From Hymenobacter sp. BT18 (GTDB lineage Bacteria > Bacteroidota > Bacteroidia > Cytophagales > Hymenobacteraceae), in the NCBI RefSeq assembly GCF_012273015.1, contig NZ_CP050954.1:3388001-3452000 (forward strand): a DNA stretch of 64,000 nt. Direction: 5' to 3'. The notes under the pieces were generated by a model. The model made no database searches. It was not told the origin of the DNA and was given only the letters and a program-made list of their open reading frames with translations. Made by a program: the position numbers and the translations under genes. The first letter of the stretch is position 1; the number at the start of each line of letters is the position of its first letter. Positions 33,341-43,190 of the stretch are shown here, piece by piece.

Positions 33341-34294
33341 GTGTCCCAGTCTTTGCCTTTTCGCCGCCCAGCCGCCAGCGTGGGCCCTGCCGCTACCCGC
33401 CGCCCCGGGGTGCCGGAGCTACGGCAGGCGCCGCTTGATTACACCTACGACGGGTCGTTTGAAGGGCTGCTGACGGTGCTCTTCACCATTTATGAGCGCA
33501 AAGCCGCCCCCAACAGCATTCAGGCCCACGGTGCCATGCAGGGCGGTTTGTTTGCCCAGCCCGTGGCCGTAGCTACCGATGAGACCCTGTCGGCGCGGGT
33601 GTGGAAGAACCTGCTGCGCTACCTGGATAAAGATGCCCGTACGCGGCTGTTTCACGTGTTCCTGAGCGAGGCCCCCGACCGGGAGCTGCTCATCTTTCGC
33701 TACGCCGACCTGGCCATGCGCACCGGGCGCGACATCTCCGAAAACTACGCCGACGACAACGTGCGCCGCGTGCAGCGCCTGGCCCAGCAGATGTACCGCG
33801 AAAAGCACCGCATGGAAGCCTTCGTGCGGTTCGAGAAAACCCAGGACGGCCTGTTCCACGCCACCATCGAGCCCGATTTCGACGTGCTGCCGCTGATTGC
33901 CGCGCACTTTACCAAGCGCTACGCCGACCAGCGCTGGCTGATCTACGACCGGCGCCGCCGCTACGGCCTGTACTATGACCTGCACCAGACCGATGTAGTG
34001 GAGTTCGACTCGGCCACGCCCCGGCACAGCAGCGCCGTGTCGGCCACGGTACTGGACGAGCGGGAACCCCTTTTCCAGGTGCTGTGGCAGGCCTACTTCG
34101 ACCACGTAAACATACCCGAGCGCAAAAACCTGAAGCTGCACCGGCGGCACATGCCCTTGCGCTACTGGCGCTACCTCAGCGAAAAGCAACCCCGGGAGCA
34201 GCGCTTTGCGGCTATCCGCAACAAGCGCCCGGTGCAGTCACCGACCACCGCGTCTTTGCCATCAACTACGCCCGACGGAAACGAAAAGGACTAG
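33341..34294 (+). CDS. TIGR03915/DUF4130 family DNA-modification partner protein
   Basis: A 317-residue protein with a GTG start at 33341. After a basic, poorly conserved 30 residues it shows DYTYDGSFEGLLTVLFTIYERK, the family opening, then TRLFHVFLSEAPDRELLIFRYADLAMRTG, RVQRLAQQMYREKHRMEAFVRFEKTQDGLFHATIEPDFDVLPLIAAHFTKRYADQRWLIYDRRRRYGLYYD and the DUF4130 end DERE-x-x-FQVLWQAYFDHVNIPERKNLKLHRRHMPLRYW (listed here in pieces around residues 30-285). It is a conserved partner of the radical SAM gene at 30904; function unproven. A polar tail of about 30 residues is extra. Confidence 0.9.
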   Translation: MSQSLPFRRPAASVGPAATRRPGVPELRQAPLDYTYDGSFEGLLTVLFTIYERKAAPNSIQAHGAMQGGLFAQPVAVATDETLSARVWKNLLRYLDKDARTRLFHVFLSEAPDRELLIFRYADLAMRTGRDISENYADDNVRRVQRLAQQMYREKHRMEAFVRFEKTQDGLFHATIEPDFDVLPLIAAHFTKRYADQRWLIYDRRRRYGLYYDLHQTDVVEFDSATPRHSSAVSATVLDEREPLFQVLWQAYFDHVNIPERKNLKLHRRHMPLRYWRYLSEKQPREQRFAAIRNKRPVQSPTTASLPSTTPDGNEKD

Positions 34295-34301
34295 CTTGCG
34301 G

Positions 34302-34309
34302 TATCTTTC
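34302..34309 (+). promoter_or_regulatory. Putative -7 box for rfbD
   Basis: TATCTTTC, one mismatch from TAnnTTTG, 26 bases before the rfbD ATG. Confidence 0.3.
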
Positions 34310-34335
34310 TACCCTAGCTACTTATCGAAGTTTTT

Positions 34336-35190
34336 ATGGGCGTAACGCTTGTTTTTGGAGCCGCGGGCCAGTTGGGACAATGCCTGCAGCAGCTGGGTCG
34401 GGAGCGGCAGCTGACGAACCTGATCTTTCTGCCCAGGACCCAGGCCAACATCCTGGATGAGGCCGCGCTGCAAAGCGTCTTTACGCAGTATCGGCCCACG
34501 TACCTCATCAACTGCGCCGCGTACACGGCCGTAGATAAAGCCGAGGAAGAAGCCGACACGGCCCGGCGCGTGAACCGGGACGGCGTGGAAAATCTGGCCC
34601 GCCTGTGCGGGGAGTTTGGCACCACGCTGCTGCACGTTTCCACCGATTTCGTGTTTGCCGGCACGGGCAACCAACCCCTCATTGAAACCGACGAAGCTGC
34701 GCCCATCAGCGTGTACGGCCGCACCAAGCTGGAAGGCGAGCAGGTGATTCCGGCCCACACTGGCCAGTACTTCATCCTGCGCACCAGCTGGCTGTATTCC
34801 CGGTACGCCGGCAACTTCGTGAAAACCATGCTGCGCCTGGGGCAGGAGCGAAGCGAAGTACGCGTCATCTGGGACCAGCTGGGTACTCCTACCTACGCCC
34901 TCGACCTGGCAGACTGCCTGCTGCATATCATCGACAGCGGAAGCACGGCCTATGGACTTTATCACTATAGCAACGAGGGCGTGGCTTCCTGGTACGATTT
35001 GGCGGTGGCCGTTTTCGAGCTGAGCGGTTTGCCCACCCGGGTGGTGCCTATTCGCACGGCCGAGTATCCTACTAGCGCTACGCGGCCCACGTTTTCAGTG
35101 CTCGACAAAACCAACGTGAAAGCGGCTCTGGGGCTGGCCATTCCGCACTGGCGGGAAAGCCTGAAAGCCTGCTTGCGCCAGTTGGCGTAA
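34336..35190 (+). CDS. rfbD: dTDP-4-dehydrorhamnose reductase
   Basis: A 284-residue extended SDR making dTDP-L-rhamnose from dTDP-4-keto-rhamnose for surface polysaccharide. The dinucleotide motif is GAAGQLGQ near 9-16. VINCAAYTAVDKAEEE-like LINCAAYTAVDKAEEEAD, VSTDFVFAGTGNQPLIETDEAAPISVYGRTKLEGE with the YxxxK pair, RTSWLYSRYAGNFVKTML and YHYSNEGVASWYDLA are RfbD signatures. rfbA, B and C are not nearby, which is unusual since the four are normally clustered. A terminator follows. Confidence 0.94.
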   Translation: MGVTLVFGAAGQLGQCLQQLGRERQLTNLIFLPRTQANILDEAALQSVFTQYRPTYLINCAAYTAVDKAEEEADTARRVNRDGVENLARLCGEFGTTLLHVSTDFVFAGTGNQPLIETDEAAPISVYGRTKLEGEQVIPAHTGQYFILRTSWLYSRYAGNFVKTMLRLGQERSEVRVIWDQLGTPTYALDLADCLLHIIDSGSTAYGLYHYSNEGVASWYDLAVAVFELSGLPTRVVPIRTAEYPTSATRPTFSVLDKTNVKAALGLAIPHWRESLKACLRQLA

Positions 35191-35213
35191 GAACTGCCAC
35201 CTGATCATCCGGG

Positions 35214-35255
35214 GCCCCGCCCAGCCGCTTTGTTGTTGCTGGGCGGGGCTTTTTT
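35214..35255 (+). terminator. Terminator after rfbD
   Basis: A 12-bp perfect stem (GCCCCGCCCAGC / GCTGGGCGGGGC) with a 12-base loop, followed by TTTTTT. Confidence 0.88.
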
Positions 35256-35256
35256 G

Positions 35257-35663
35257 TGTGCGCGCCAAACAGGGAAACGAGACAGCAGGGCGCTGGATAA
35301 ATAGGTTTTATGGCCGCTGCTGCCCATTTTACCAGGTATGACTCCAGGAAAAATTGCGTTAGGACGTCCGTTTTATACGCTTGCAACACACGTGTGCCTA
35401 CAGGGGAAACCGGCCTGCTGGCCCGGCGGCGGCGGCTTCGCCGGGCGGGATTTGCGTTTGGCGGAGGTAGCCCATGCGCCATACGCACAAGCCCCGCCGC
35501 TCAGAAACCGGCGGGTAGCCCTGCCGCCGCCCAGCTACTGCGCCGGCACAGTGGCTGGCACACGCTGAGAAACTCGAAAAAATGACCTGCGCCGAAAATA
35601 AATAAGCCGGGTATCACCGGCCGCCAAACAGCCTTCTACTCATCTGCTAAACCCCCACCACGC
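35257..35663. other. Long intergenic region before the GH16 gene
   Basis: About 400 bases without a convincing gene; short open frames here have no gene-like features. It contains a GC-rich hairpin (CCCGGCG at 35422-35428 with CGCCGGG at 35439-35445). It probably holds the promoter and a long leader for the glucanase, but I cannot point to an exact TAnnTTTG box. Confidence 0.5.
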
Positions 35664-38600
35664 ATGAATCAAACGACTACTACCACCCACTTCTGGCGCC
35701 GCTTAGCGGGCCCGCTGCTAACCGGCGCGGTGCTACTCGGCAGCACCCTCAGTGCCAATGCTCAGACGCTGGTCTGGGAAGAAAACTTCGACGGGAACGC
35801 CATCAATCCGGAAAGCTGGACCTTTGACTTTGGGGACGGCTGCGAGCGGGGGTTATGCGGCTGGGGCAACCAGGAGCTGCAGTACTACACCAGCCGCTCC
35901 GAAAACGCCCGCGTAGAAAACGGCAGCCTCGTCATAGAGGCCCTTAAGGAGAAATTTCAGACCCGCGACTTCACCTCTGCCCGCCTTAAAACGCTGGGGC
36001 GCGTGCAGTTCAAATACGGCACCCTGGAAGCTCGCATCAAGACGCCCAACCTGAAAAATGGCTTGTGGCCTGCTTTCTGGCTGCTGGGCGCTACGGGCAC
36101 CTGGCCTGCCAGCGGCGAAATTGACGTAATGGAAATGGGGTCGAAGGAAGCGTATCCCAGCAACGTGAATAACTGGGCCGGCGGCGCCCTGCACTGGAGC
36201 CTCGACGGTAAGCACGAGTACGCGGTGCAAACCTACAAAGGCACCACTAGCCTCGCCGACGAATACCATGTCTACAAGCTGGTTTGGACGGCCCAGGCCA
36301 TCAAGATGTATATTGACGGGACGGAGTATTTCTCCAAAGACATTACGCTGGCGGCCAATGCCGACATGGAGGAGTTTCATAAGGCCCAGTTCATTCTGCT
36401 GAACATGGCCGTGGGCGGCGTATATACGGGCATCGGCGACGGGGGCGGCATCACGGCCGCACTGCCGGCCAAGATGCAGGTGGATTACGTGCGCCTCTAC
36501 CAAAACCCCGGCGACGAGTTGTACCTGGGCAAAGACCACGCCTACACCGGCAGCTTCGGCATCTACACCGAGCAGGCCTCCATTACCAACAAGCTGACCC
36601 TGGGCACCAACGCCGAGCTGTACTACTGGAACAACCTTACCAACATCGAGCCGGCCCCGGCTGCCTACGAAGGCACCGAGGTGCTGGCCGTGCATGCCAA
36701 CGCCGGCGACTGGTTTGGCATGGGCTTCGACCACGCCCCGCTGAATATGCTCAACTTTGCCGAAAACGGCGCGCTCAAGTTTCAGTTCAAGAGCAGCTAT
36801 AAAGGCCAGTTCAAGATAGGGGTGAAAAGCGGGCATGGGGAAAGCTGGATCAACTTCCCGGCCAATGGGGCCACCCAGTACGGGCTGGTGCGCGACGGTG
36901 CCTGGCACGAGGTAAGCATTCCGCTTAGCGCCTTCAACCAGCCCAACATGGGCATGCACATCGACCTGGGCTCTATGACCAGCCTGCTGATGTTTGCTGG
37001 CGACCCAGCCACCGGCGCGGCCGACTTCTTTTTTGATGATGCCCGGCTAACCGGGGGCGTAGCGGCCAATCCTTCGCCCACTGTGTCCATCACCGCGCCG
37101 GCGGCCGAGGCTGTGCTCACGACGCCCGCCAGCATAACCATTAGCGCCACGGCCGCCGACGAGAACGGCTCGGTGGCAAAAGTGGAGTTCTACCAGGGTA
37201 CCACCAAGCTGGGCGAAGACACCAGCGCGCCTTATAGCTATACCTGGGCCAGCGCCCCGGCCGGCGTATACGCCCTCACGGCTAAAGCCACCGACAACGA
37301 AGGCGCCGCGACAACCTCGGCACCGGTAACGGTATACGTGGCCGCGCCCAACAATGCGGCGCCTACCGTGAGCCTGACGACCGACAAAGCCAGCTACCTC
37401 ACGCCCGCCAGCATCACCCTCACGGCTACCGCTACTGATACTGATGGCTCCATCTATAAGGTAGACTTCTACCAAGGCACCACGCTGCTGGCTACCGACA
37501 TGACCAGCCCGTACACCTACACCTGGACGGGTGCCGCGGCCGGCACCTACGCCCTCACGGCCAAAGCCACCGACAACGGCGGCGCGGTGAAGACGTCTGC
37601 TGCCGTGAGCATCACCGTGGCCGACCCGGTGAAGCCGACGGTGACGCTGACCGGCCCCGTGGCAACCGATAAGTTTACCGGGCCGGCTACCATCACGCTC
37701 ACGGCCACGGCCGCCGATGCCAACGGCACCATCAGCAAAGTAGAGTTCTATAACGGCGACACTAAGCTGGGCGAAGACACCTCGGCACCCTATGCCTATG
37801 AGTGGAAAACCGTGGCGGCCGGCACCTACAGCCTCACGGCCCGGGCCACCGACAACGACGGGTACACCACCACGTCGGCGGCCGTGCAAGTGGAGGTGAA
37901 GGCCCTGGCCTGTACCGGCACCGCCGCCAGCGGCGACTACAGCTACGAAGTATACAGCCAGGATGGCAGCGTAACTTACGTTTTCCACCCGCTGGGCGCG
38001 GTAGCCGGGGGCAACCTAGCGCTGGTCTTCATTCAGGAAGGCGGCGTGGGTGGCTACCCGGGCTACACCATGACGAAAAAGGCCAACGGGGACTTCACTT
38101 TCAGCAAGCCCATTGCCAATGACGTAGCTACCAGCTTCTATTTCACCTACCAGGTGGGTGCGGGCGGCCCCGAGCGCAACAGCGCCGACAAGCCCCATGC
38201 CTACACGGCCGGCCAGATCTGCAACCCGGATAATAGCTCCCCCACTGTGGCCCTCACCAGCCCGCAGGCCAACGCCACGTTCACGGCCGGAGCCACCATC
38301 ACGCTCACGGCCACGGCCACCGATACCGATGGTACCATCACCAAAGTGGAGTTCTACCAGAGCGGCACCAAGCTGGGCGAAGACACTACCGCGCCCTATA
38401 CCTACGAGTGGAAAGACGCCGCCGTGGGCCAGTATGACCTCACGGTGAAAGCCACCGACAACGGCGGCAACAGCTCCACCACCAGCGCCGTGCGCATCAA
38501 CGTGAGCTTGCCCGCGGAAGCCGGCTACTGTGCTACCACCGCCGACTACAGCTTCAAAGCCGAGACCAGCGGCGACGAGGTGACCTTCACCTTCCACCCC

Positions 38601-39125
38601 CTGGGCGCGGTAGCCGGGGGCACTTTGGCGTTGGTGTTCATTCAGGAAGGCGGCGCGGGTGCTTACCCGGGCTACAACATGACCAAGGCTGCCAATGGGG
38701 ACTTTACCTTCAAGCGCACCATCGCCAGCGGTACGGCCCTGAGCGTGTACTTCACCTACCAGGTTGGGGCCGGCGGCCCCGAGCGCAATTCGGCTGCTAC
38801 CCCGCACAGCTACGTGGTTGGAGCCAGCTGCGCTACTACTACGGCCAGCAAGCAGCCCACCAGCCTCACGAGCGTAACGGTGTACCCCAACCCCAGCGTC
38901 GGGCGCACGGTTATTGCGTTTACTTCGCTAAAAGCCAGCGTCTACACCGCAGAGCTCTACGACCTGAAAGGCACCTGCCTTCGCCGCATTGGCACGGGCC
39001 GCGCGTCTGGCAGCCAGCCGGTAGCCCTGGAGCTGAACGCGGCGGAGTTGGCCAATGGCGTGTACCTCATCCGGATAATAACTGACACGGAAGCCGTAAC
39101 CAAACGCCTGGTAATAAGCCGGTAG
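35664..39125 (+). CDS. Multimodular GH16 beta-glucanase with T9SS sorting domain
   Basis: A 1153-residue secreted enzyme. Signal peptide to about residue 34; GH16 domain to about 290, with the catalytic ExDxxE as Glu152, Asp154 and Glu157 in SGEIDVMEMG; a second beta-sandwich (about 300-470) that looks like a carbohydrate-binding module; three Big_7-like Ig domains with the repeated KVEFYQGTTKLGEDTSAPY pattern; a module with VFHPLGAVAGGNLALVFIQEGG resembling CBM56-type beta-1,3-glucan binders; a fourth Ig; a second copy of that module; and a T9SS type A tail (VYPNPSVGRTVIAFTSL ... TKRLVISR). It probably cuts beta-1,3- or mixed-linkage glucan at the surface or outside the cell. The binding-module names need a profile search. 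Confidence 0.92.
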   Translation: MNQTTTTTHFWRRLAGPLLTGAVLLGSTLSANAQTLVWEENFDGNAINPESWTFDFGDGCERGLCGWGNQELQYYTSRSENARVENGSLVIEALKEKFQTRDFTSARLKTLGRVQFKYGTLEARIKTPNLKNGLWPAFWLLGATGTWPASGEIDVMEMGSKEAYPSNVNNWAGGALHWSLDGKHEYAVQTYKGTTSLADEYHVYKLVWTAQAIKMYIDGTEYFSKDITLAANADMEEFHKAQFILLNMAVGGVYTGIGDGGGITAALPAKMQVDYVRLYQNPGDELYLGKDHAYTGSFGIYTEQASITNKLTLGTNAELYYWNNLTNIEPAPAAYEGTEVLAVHANAGDWFGMGFDHAPLNMLNFAENGALKFQFKSSYKGQFKIGVKSGHGESWINFPANGATQYGLVRDGAWHEVSIPLSAFNQPNMGMHIDLGSMTSLLMFAGDPATGAADFFFDDARLTGGVAANPSPTVSITAPAAEAVLTTPASITISATAADENGSVAKVEFYQGTTKLGEDTSAPYSYTWASAPAGVYALTAKATDNEGAATTSAPVTVYVAAPNNAAPTVSLTTDKASYLTPASITLTATATDTDGSIYKVDFYQGTTLLATDMTSPYTYTWTGAAAGTYALTAKATDNGGAVKTSAAVSITVADPVKPTVTLTGPVATDKFTGPATITLTATAADANGTISKVEFYNGDTKLGEDTSAPYAYEWKTVAAGTYSLTARATDNDGYTTTSAAVQVEVKALACTGTAASGDYSYEVYSQDGSVTYVFHPLGAVAGGNLALVFIQEGGVGGYPGYTMTKKANGDFTFSKPIANDVATSFYFTYQVGAGGPERNSADKPHAYTAGQICNPDNSSPTVALTSPQANATFTAGATITLTATATDTDGTITKVEFYQSGTKLGEDTTAPYTYEWKDAAVGQYDLTVKATDNGGNSSTTSAVRINVSLPAEAGYCATTADYSFKAETSGDEVTFTFHPLGAVAGGTLALVFIQEGGAGAYPGYNMTKAANGDFTFKRTIASGTALSVYFTYQVGAGGPERNSAATPHSYVVGASCATTTASKQPTSLTSVTVYPNPSVGRTVIAFTSLKASVYTAELYDLKGTCLRRIGTGRASGSQPVALELNAAELANGVYLIRIITDTEAVTKRLVISR

Positions 39126-39144
39126 GCTTCTGTCCATCCATTAT

Positions 39145-39179
39145 AAAAAGCCCTGGCCAACAATGGTCGGGGCTTTTTT
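39145..39179. terminator. Bidirectional terminator between GH16 and MFS genes
   Basis: A 15-bp stem with two wobble pairs (AAAAAGCCCTGGCCA / TGGTCGGGGCTTTTT), loop ACAA, T-runs on both strands, between convergent genes. Confidence 0.88.
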
Positions 39180-39212
39180 GTGTGCCGAGAAACGGTGAAA
39201 GCAAGCGGCTGG

Positions 39213-40427
39213 CTACCGGCCGTACCAGCGGTTTATCAGGTAAGCCGCCGCCACAAAGGCCAGGCCCAGCCCGCACACGCCCCACCAGTGGAAATGCGCC
39301 CAGGCCTGCCCGCCCAGAAAGGAGCCCAGCGAGGCCCCGATAAAGCAGGCCGTCATATACACCGTGTTGAGGCGGCTGCGAGCCTCGGGCAGCAAAGAGA
39401 AAATGCGGGCCTGGTTGGAAATGTGCGCCATCTGCTGGCCTACATCCAGTACCAGCACACCCAGCACCAGCACGCCCAGGTACTGCCCGCCAAAAGCCAG
39501 CACCACGTAGGCGCCCATAAACAAGAGCACGCCCAGGTTCAGGGCGTAGTCGGGGCCTTTGCGGTCGGCCGATTTGCCGGCAAAGGAAGCGGCAAAGGCG
39601 CCGCTGGCCCCAATGAGGCCAAACAAGCCGGCTACTTCGCTGCCGTAGCGGTAGGCAGGGCTTTCCAGGAAAAACACGAGCGTCGTCCAGAAGGCGCTGA
39701 AGCCGGCAAACAAGCACAACCCCACCAGGGCCGAGCGGCGCAGCACCGGCAAATCACCAATAAGGGTGCCCAGGGAACGAAGCAGGCTGCCGTAGCTGCC
39801 CGGGAAATGTGGCTGATTGCGCGGGAGCATACGGGCCAGCACCGCCGTGAGGACTACCATCACGGCGGCGCCTACCCAAAACATGCTGCGCCAGCCGAAG
39901 TGGGCGCCCACGTAGCCGCTGATGGTGCGGGAAAGCAGCACGCCAATCAGCAGGCCGCTCATGATGCGGCCCACCACGCGGCCCCGCTCTTCCTCACTGG
40001 CCAGCGAAGCCGCCATGGGTATCAGCAGCTGCGGCACCGCCGAAAACAGCCCGATCAGCAAGCTGGTGCCCACCAGCATAAGGAACGTGGGCGCGAAGGC
40101 GGCACCCGCCATGCACACCGCCGCGCACAGCAGCAGCCCCAGAATCAGGCTTTTTCGCTCGCGCTTATCCCCGAGCGGCACCACAAACAGCAGCCCCAGC
40201 GTGTAGCCCACCTGCGTGGTGGTAGCTACCAGGCTGGCCCGGCTTTCGGTAAGGCGGAAGTCACGGGCAATTTCGGCCAGCAGGGGCTGGTTGTAGTAGA
40301 TGTTAGCCACCACCAGCCCGCAGGTCACGGCCATCAGCCAAACCAAGCTGGGCGCGAGTGGGGGACTTGTAGGAGGCGGAAGCTTTTCGGCGGGGGCCGA
40401 AGCCGCCGCAGGAACAGAAGAAAGCAT
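39213..40427 (-). CDS. MFS transporter
   Basis: A 404-residue major facilitator with 12 predicted helices. VANIYYNQPLLAEIARDFRLTESRASLVATTTQVGYTLGLLFVVPLGDKRERKSLILG contains the loop 2-3 motif GDKRERK and is typical of the YgaY/arabinose-efflux-like drug exporters. The second half repeats this with FGLIGASGAFAASFAGKSADRKG. A Pro/Ala-rich N-terminal tail of 27 residues precedes the first helix. Substrate unknown. It lies 103 bases downstream of the AraC regulator in the same direction, so the regulator may control it. Confidence 0.92.
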   Translation of the reverse strand: MLSSVPAAASAPAEKLPPPTSPPLAPSLVWLMAVTCGLVVANIYYNQPLLAEIARDFRLTESRASLVATTTQVGYTLGLLFVVPLGDKRERKSLILGLLLCAAVCMAGAAFAPTFLMLVGTSLLIGLFSAVPQLLIPMAASLASEEERGRVVGRIMSGLLIGVLLSRTISGYVGAHFGWRSMFWVGAAVMVVLTAVLARMLPRNQPHFPGSYGSLLRSLGTLIGDLPVLRRSALVGLCLFAGFSAFWTTLVFFLESPAYRYGSEVAGLFGLIGASGAFAASFAGKSADRKGPDYALNLGVLLFMGAYVVLAFGGQYLGVLVLGVLVLDVGQQMAHISNQARIFSLLPEARSRLNTVYMTACFIGASLGSFLGGQAWAHFHWWGVCGLGLAFVAAAYLINRWYGR

Positions 40428-40530
40428 AAGCAGATACTGTCGGCCGCCGCAGCATAGCGGCGGGCCAAACAGCCCCTACTAACCGATTCCGGCGCCGAAG
40501 GTTGCAGTCGGCGGTAGTAGCCGGAGCCGC

Positions 40531-41460
40531 TTAGCCCACCACGCACTGCTTTTTGTACAGGCCCGGCGTGATGCCTTCGTACTGTTTGAAGAGCTTCTGG
40601 AAGTAGGCCGTGTTGTTGAAGCCCGCCCGGAAGCATACGTCGGCCACGGTGGCGACGGGGTTGCGCAGCAGGCGCTTGGCCTCAGCCAGCCGCTCCTGAA
40701 TGATGTACTCCACCGGCGTGAGGCCCAGCTCCCGCTTGAATACCCGGAAGAACGTGGCTTTGCTCATGCAGGCCAGCTCCGAGAGTTTCTCCACAGTAAT
40801 CTGCTCGGTGAGGTGCTGCTTGATGTACTGCACCACGGCCGCAAACCGGTGAGAGGTGGCGTGCCGCTGGTAGTTCTGAAACAGCAGCTGCCGGGCCTGG
40901 GTCTGCATTAGGCGCACCAGCATTTCCTGGATGGTGAAGTTGGCCAGCACATCCTTTACCCGGCCGGTATCGTGGGAAAGCTGCACCAGGCGCTCCAGGG
41001 TGCCGGTGAGCTCGGGCGTGTTCCGGAAGTGAGCGTGGTCGGTGGTATCGAGGTGCCAGGGCAGGTGGGCCTCGGCGCGGGGTTGCTCCTCGTTCAGCAA
41101 ATCCACCGTCTGCCGGATGGTATCCGTGGGAATGGCCACGGCCAGGCACTGGGTGGGGTGTTCCTCATCGGCTTCCGGGAAGTCAATCACCATGGTCTCG
41201 TTTTCACCTACCACTACCGACTCCCCGGGCAAGTACTCGAAGGCGGGGCGGCCAGGCAGGTGCATTACCTTTTTGCCGCGCAGCATGGTCGTCAGCACCA
41301 CGTGTCCCATACTGAGCGGGACCTGATGAGCCTGGCGGTGGGTTTCGAACACGTTCAGCTCAAAGGCCTCCAGCGAATACACCGTGCGGTTTTCAACCAA
41401 CGACGTGAGCTGCTGGGGCGCGCGCAGCGCGATGGGAGCGGGCAGATGAGGGTTTGGCAT
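40531..41460 (-). CDS. AraC family transcriptional regulator
   Basis: A 309-residue regulator. The N-terminal 190 residues are a cupin-like sensor region of the type PRQ-containing AraC-like ligand-binding proteins (VENRTVYSLEAFELNVFETHRQAHQVPLSMGHVVLTTMLRGKKVMHL). The C-terminal two helix-turn-helix motifs are clear: ITVEKLSELACMSKATFFRVFKRELGLTPVEYIIQERLAEAKRLL (read as two helices) and VATVADVCFRAGFNNTAYFQKLFKQYEGITPGLYKK. It is divergent from the aldehyde dehydrogenase gene; this AraC/ALDH/DUF779 arrangement is recurrent in bacteria, so it probably controls the dehydrogenase in response to an alcohol or aldehyde. Confidence 0.93.
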   Translation of the reverse strand: MPNPHLPAPIALRAPQQLTSLVENRTVYSLEAFELNVFETHRQAHQVPLSMGHVVLTTMLRGKKVMHLPGRPAFEYLPGESVVVGENETMVIDFPEADEEHPTQCLAVAIPTDTIRQTVDLLNEEQPRAEAHLPWHLDTTDHAHFRNTPELTGTLERLVQLSHDTGRVKDVLANFTIQEMLVRLMQTQARQLLFQNYQRHATSHRFAAVVQYIKQHLTEQITVEKLSELACMSKATFFRVFKRELGLTPVEYIIQERLAEAKRLLRNPVATVADVCFRAGFNNTAYFQKLFKQYEGITPGLYKKQCVVG

Positions 41461-41511
41461 GAGGCTTTAGCTAAACAAACCAGGATGACAACGGGAAGTC
41501 GAACTACAAGA

Positions 41512-41527
41512 TAGTGAGTCCTCACTA
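41512..41527. promoter_or_regulatory. Candidate operator in the AraC-ALDH divergent region
   Basis: TAGTGAG-TC-CTCACTA is a perfect 7-2-7 inverted repeat placed 52 bases from the AraC start and 137 from the ALDH start. It could bind a dimeric regulator, perhaps a TetR/MarR-like protein or the AraC protein itself, although AraC sites are usually direct repeats. Confidence 0.4.
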
Positions 41528-41663
41528 AGTAGGCTATAGCTGAACTGTGGCCTCGGCGAGAAGTTGCGACGATAGGCGGCTTTTGTGAGACAATACTACA
41601 CCTGTTTCGGCCCCCGAAGGCCCTAGCTTGGACTATCCCAAAACTCCTCTAATTCCACGCAGT

Positions 41664-43190
41664 ATGGAAACCCTCGAAAAACCCACCACGCTCGTTGCTC
41701 GTCCCCAGTTTAAGCCGCACTACGATAACTTCATCGGCGGCAAATGGGTGGCCCCGGTCAAGGGCCAGTACTTCGACAATATTTCGCCCATCGATGGCAA
41801 GGTCTTCACCAAGGTAGCCCGCAGCACCAAGGAAGACATTGAGCTGGCCCTCGACGCGGCCCACGCGGCCTTCGAGACCTACGGCAAAACCTCCGCTACG
41901 GAGCGCAGCAACCTGCTCAATAAGATTGCCAACATCATCGAGGAAAACCTGCCCCACCTGGCCGCCGTGGAGTGCGTGGAAAATGGTAAGCCCATCCGCG
42001 AAACTACCCTGGCCGATTTGCCCTTGGTGGTGGACCACTTCCGCTACTTTGCCAGCGTAATTCGGGCTGAGGAAGGCAACGTGACGGAGCTGAACAGCAC
42101 CACCGTGTCGATGAACATCAACGAGCCGCTGGGCGTGATTGGGCAGATTATTCCCTGGAACTTCCCGCTCCTGATGGCGACCTGGAAGCTGGCCCCGGCC
42201 CTGGCTGCTGGCTGCACCGTGGTAATGAAGCCCGCCGAGCAAACGCCCTCCAGCATTATGGTGCTGATGGAGCTGCTCCAGGACGTGCTGCCCGCCGGCG
42301 TGGTGAACGTGGTGAATGGCTTCGGGCTGGAAGCCGGTAAGCCACTGGCCTCGTCCCCGCGCATCCAGAAGGCCTCCTTCACCGGCGAAACCACCACCGG
42401 CCGCCTCATCATGCAGTACGCCGCCGAAAACCTGATTCCCGTGACCATGGAGCTGGGTGGCAAGTCGCCGAACATCTTCTTCAAGAGCGTGCTGGACGCC
42501 GACGACGACTTCCTCGACAAAGCCATTGAAGGCGCTGTGATGTTTGCCCTGAACCAGGGCGAAATCTGCACCTGCCCCTCGCGCATGCTGGTGCACGAAG
42601 ACATCTACGACGAGTTCATGGAGCGCGTCATTGCCCGCGTGAAGGCCATTAAGCTGGGCAACCCCCTGGATATGGAAACCATGATGGGCGCCCAGGCCAG
42701 CAACGACCAGTTCGAGAAAATCCTGAGCTACCTGGAAATCGGCAAGGCCGAAGGGGCCGAAGTGCTGACCGGCGGTGAGGCCTATTCCCAAGAAGACGGC
42801 GCCCTGGCCGAGGGCTACTACATTCAGCCCACCATCTTCCGGGGCCACAACAAGATGCGCATCTTCCAGGAAGAAATTTTTGGCCCGGTGGTGTCCGTGA
42901 CGACGTTCAAAACCACTGAAGAAGCCATTGAGCTGGCCAACGACACGCTTTACGGCCTGGGTGCCGGCGTCTGGACGCGCGACGCCCACGAGCTGTACCA
43001 GGTGCCCCGCGCCATTCAGGCCGGCCGCGTGTGGGTGAACTGCTACCACGACTACCCCGCCGGTGCGCCCTTCGGTGGCTACAAGTCCTCGGGCTTCGGC
43101 CGCGAAAACCACAAGATGATGCTGGCCCACTACCGCCAGAATAAGAACATGCTCATCAGCTACAGCCAGCAGAAGCTGGGCTTCTTTTAA
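41664..43190 (+). CDS. NAD(P)+-dependent aldehyde dehydrogenase
   Basis: A 508-residue ALDH of the AcoD/ExaC-like acetaldehyde dehydrogenase type. Catalytic Glu lies in [14 protein letters not shown] and catalytic Cys in [16 protein letters not shown]. The Rossmann-like cofactor region has [30 protein letters not shown]. It oxidises an aldehyde to the acid in the cytosol. The usual neighbours AraC (divergent) and DUF779 (downstream) are present. ATG at 41664 (METLEKPTT) fits; a non-conserved 12-residue extension is possible. Its stop touches a 34-bp palindrome. Confidence 0.95.
   Translation: METLEKPTTLVARPQFKPHYDNFIGGKWVAPVKGQYFDNISPIDGKVFTKVARSTKEDIELALDAAHAAFETYGKTSATERSNLLNKIANIIEENLPHLAAVECVENGKPIRETTLADLPLVVDHFRYFASVIRAEEGNVTELNSTTVSMNINEPLGVIGQIIPWNFPLLMATWKLAPALAAGCTVVMKPAEQTPSSIMVLMELLQDVLPAGVVNVVNGFGLEAGKPLASSPRIQKASFTGETTTGRLIMQYAAENLIPVTMELGGKSPNIFFKSVLDADDDFLDKAIEGAVMFALNQGEICTCPSRMLVHEDIYDEFMERVIARVKAIKLGNPLDMETMMGAQASNDQFEKILSYLEIGKAEGAEVLTGGEAYSQEDGALAEGYYIQPTIFRGHNKMRIFQEEIFGPVVSVTTFKTTEEAIELANDTLYGLGAGVWTRDAHELYQVPRAIQAGRVWVNCYHDYPAGAPFGGYKSSGFGRENHKMMLAHYRQNKNMLISYSQQKLGFF

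Noticed and set aside
35338-35568. A 76-codon frame before the GH16 gene as a new small gene
   Set aside because: Pro/Ala/Arg-rich, no signal or motif, and in a GC-rich hairpin region; nothing supports translation.
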